DNA from: a virus
DNA: 35,896 nt
Direction: 5' to 3' (one strand)
Virus record (IMG/VR): IMGVR_UViG_3300049222_000174
Location: 1 to 35,896 of that record
The translations under genes were made by a program, and so were the position numbers. The notes under the pieces were generated by a model, which was given only the letters and a program-made list of their open reading frames with translations, had not been told where the DNA came from and searched no databases. Below, in pieces: positions 34,788 through 35,896 of this stretch. Numbering within the stretch: position 1 is the first letter of the stretch; the number at the start of each line of letters is the position of its first letter.

Positions 34788-35036
34788 TCAATCAAATATA
34801 GAATTAGACCAACTCTGTAACTTTTCTTTCAACCAATTACCACTGGACTCCCATAGGTTCCAATCGGTATAATATTCAAATGCGCTGATGGTAAAGGCTG
34901 TTGCCGTAGAAAAAATAACTACCTTAACCCAGCCCATACCTCTTTCGTAGGCCACATCTACAGTATTTGCTATGTGCATACTCCTCAAAGTTTCCTCAAC
35001 GGCATCGTCGCTGGGAGTCTTGAAGATACGACCCAC
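34788..35036 (-). CDS. Single-TM small protein of the GTPase unit
   Basis: 82 residues with a GTG start preceded by AAGGAGTGA. A soluble N-terminal part (DDAVEETLRSMHIANTVDV) is followed by one hydrophobic segment at about 36-56 (WVKVVIFSTATAFTISAFEYY), then a Trp-rich amphipathic end (NWLKEKLQSW). It ends nine bases before the GTPase start. It could be a membrane anchor or receptor for the GTPase. No family recognised. Confidence 0.6.
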   Translation of the reverse strand: MGRIFKTPSDDAVEETLRSMHIANTVDVAYERGMGWVKVVIFSTATAFTISAFEYYTDWNLWESSGNWLKEKLQSWSNSIFD

Positions 35037-35042
35037 TTAGGT

Positions 35043-35645
35043 TCACTCCTTTTTCTTAAATTTTCCATCAGAGCCTCTAACTCTACCAGATAATTCTTTC
35101 TTATCTTCTGAAAAATCAACACCCAGTGTCAGTGGATTTTTCGGTTTAGGAGTTTCTGGAACAAACTCAGCACTGCTATATTCGTTACCATACATTCTGG
35201 CCTCAATCCAAGGAGGCGTTTCGCCCGGATGTTCTTCCATCCATTTGAGTTCGTTCTCTAATTGGGCTTCTTGCATACGCATTTCCATGTCTTGTCGCCT
35301 ACGGTCAAAACTAAATTCCATGCTTCGATATCGGTTTCTGCGCTCTCTTTCCTGCGCTGCCATTCTTGCTCTTTCATCCATACCTTGTTGAAAGAACATC
35401 TTAAACAAATAATACGCCAACCCCTGTACAGCAAACGCTGCCATTGCATAAGTGACACCATTTGTTGTCGGATTGTCTAAATCTATCCACAGTTCAGCAT
35501 CAAAAACGCCCACTGCTATACCTATACTGACTGCTTGAGTAAGTATAAGACCCATCAGTCTAATTTCTGCTTGGTCATGCTCACGATTGGTTTCCATACT
35601 GCCTTGCACTGATATCCCTCTCAACCAGTCCACCTTTGATATCAT
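35043..35645 (-). CDS. Two-TM coiled-coil protein, first gene of the GTPase unit
   Basis: 200 residues. The ATG at 35645 has no ribosome site but has TATA-like sequence 20-30 bases upstream, so the message is probably leaderless. Two hydrophobic segments (about 30-48, LMGLILTQAVSIGIAVGVF, and 66-88, 'YAMAAFAVQGLAYYLFKMFF') are followed by a long charged coiled coil (about 93-140, rich in Arg/Glu/Met) and a Pro/Lys-rich tail. The topology suggests a membrane hairpin with a cytoplasmic coil that could recruit partners. It heads the six-gene operon with the small GTPase. Confidence 0.65.
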   Translation of the reverse strand: MISKVDWLRGISVQGSMETNREHDQAEIRLMGLILTQAVSIGIAVGVFDAELWIDLDNPTTNGVTYAMAAFAVQGLAYYLFKMFFQQGMDERARMAAQERERRNRYRSMEFSFDRRRQDMEMRMQEAQLENELKWMEEHPGETPPWIEARMYGNEYSSAEFVPETPKPKNPLTLGVDFSEDKKELSGRVRGSDGKFKKKE

Positions 35646-35654
35646 AAATAAAGT

Positions 35655-35682
35655 GATACTATAAAATTTTAAGTATAACTAA
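35655..35682 (-). promoter_or_regulatory. Putative archaeal promoter, leaderless start
   Basis: The minus strand reads AGTTATACTTAAAATTTTATAG between the inverted repeat and the ATG at 35645. TATA-box-like elements are centred about 21 and 30 bases before the ATG, which would place transcription start at or next to the codon. There is no Shine-Dalgarno sequence here, unlike almost every other gene in the window. Confidence 0.45.
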
Positions 35683-35691
35683 AATAAGAGG

Positions 35692-35728
35692 CGGGTCGGA
35701 GAATCGAGAGGGATTGACCCCCGACCCG
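35692..35728 (-). terminator. Inverted repeat after the right-edge gene, possible terminator
   Basis: CGGGTCGG at 35692-35699 pairs perfectly with CCGACCCG at 35721-35728 around a 21-base loop. On the minus strand it lies 30 bases after the TGA of the partial gene and is followed by a T-rich stretch (CTCTTATTTTAG). This fits a transcription terminator separating two units, though a protein-binding site near the promoter is also possible. Confidence 0.4.
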
Positions 35729-35758
35729 TACATGGGAGTACGGATGATGTTTTCAAAT

Positions 35759-35896
35759 TCACTCTTTCTTCTTCTCAGAGTCGAGTTTTTCCTTTTTACC
35801 GTCTTTTGACGGGCCGGGACCTGCTTTTGAGCCGATAACGATGACCATCCCATGGGCAGGTTTCTTTTTATCATCGGCTTTTTTCTTATCATCACC
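35759..35896 (-). CDS. C-terminal end of a Lys/Asp-rich protein (partial)
   Basis: The minus-strand frame is open from the right edge to a TGA at 35759, giving 45 residues. They are strongly charged (GDDKKKADDKKKP, then 'KKEKLDSEKKKE') with a short hydrophobic patch HGMVIVIGSKAG. The rest of the gene lies outside the window. An inverted repeat follows the stop, as expected at the end of a transcription unit. A different, longer minus-strand frame over the same bases reads through that repeat and looks like chance. Function cannot be assigned. Confidence 0.5.
   Translation of the reverse strand, partial: GDDKKKADDKKKPAHGMVIVIGSKAGPGPSKDGKKEKLDSEKKKE

Noticed and set aside
35659-35895. Minus-strand frame of 78 residues at the right edge
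   Set aside because: It reads through the inverted repeat and promoter-like region and has no protein-like pattern. The overlapping partial frame ending at 35759 is more plausible.

Overview
This window looks like the virion-morphogenesis half of a tailed dsDNA virus (HK97-fold, Caudoviricetes type). Almost every gene is packed head to tail on the minus strand, with stop/start overlaps or gaps of about 5-45 bases. Recognisable hallmarks are a large terminase, a portal, a prohead protease fused to a scaffold-like tail, an HK97-type major capsid protein, connector and tail-tube proteins, and LamG-bearing tail proteins. I infer an archaeal host, probably planktonic and possibly related to marine group II euryarchaeal viruses (magroviruses). 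The evidence is that most internal genes carry strong GGAGGTGAT-type ribosome sites, while the first gene of the right-hand unit has none and instead has an AT-rich TATA-like box 20-30 bases before its ATG, the classic archaeal leaderless/internal-SD pattern. The host assignment is an inference; no host gene or tRNA is present.

Layout from right to left, in the direction of minus-strand transcription. (1) 35759-35896: C-terminal end of a Lys/Asp-rich protein entering from outside, followed by an inverted repeat that may be a terminator. (2) 35645-32130: a separate six-gene unit made of a two-TM coiled-coil protein, a one-TM protein, an Arf/Ras-like small GTPase, a Cys/His protein, a Met/Gln-rich protein and a small two-TM protein. 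I consider this a candidate undescribed membrane-GTPase system. (3) 31863-32198: the only convincing plus-strand gene, a Cys-rich protein. (4) 31853-24648: a Zn/HTH protein (possible small terminase), three large unrecognised proteins and the large terminase. (5) 24611-23304: an N-terminal helical/wHTH region joined to a LAGLIDADG domain. (6) 23304-12188: portal with two zinc-finger insertions, three small proteins, a 1863-residue giant containing a degenerate ATP-dependent DNA-ligase-like domain, protease-scaffold, major capsid protein. (7) 12148-10511: small capsid/decoration-like proteins, including a 57-residue TTG-start gene, an HeH/SAP-like protein and a Zn ribbon. (8) 10466-4994: connector, tail terminator, long tail-tube protein, possible tail chaperones, and a very short tape-measure-like protein. 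(9) 4974-1: two paralogous large tail proteins, one with a LamG insertion, and the start of another LamG-like protein running off the left edge.

Together, group 4-6 builds and fills the head, group 7-8 makes the neck and tail, and group 9 probably makes the tail tip and adhesion structures. The most unusual points are the ligase-fold domain with all the key lysines replaced, the viral small GTPase embedded among membrane proteins, and short motifs shared between otherwise unrelated capsid-module proteins (LLKAD-like and SMxWxxxH-like). I saw no tRNA, rRNA, CRISPR array or insertion sequence.
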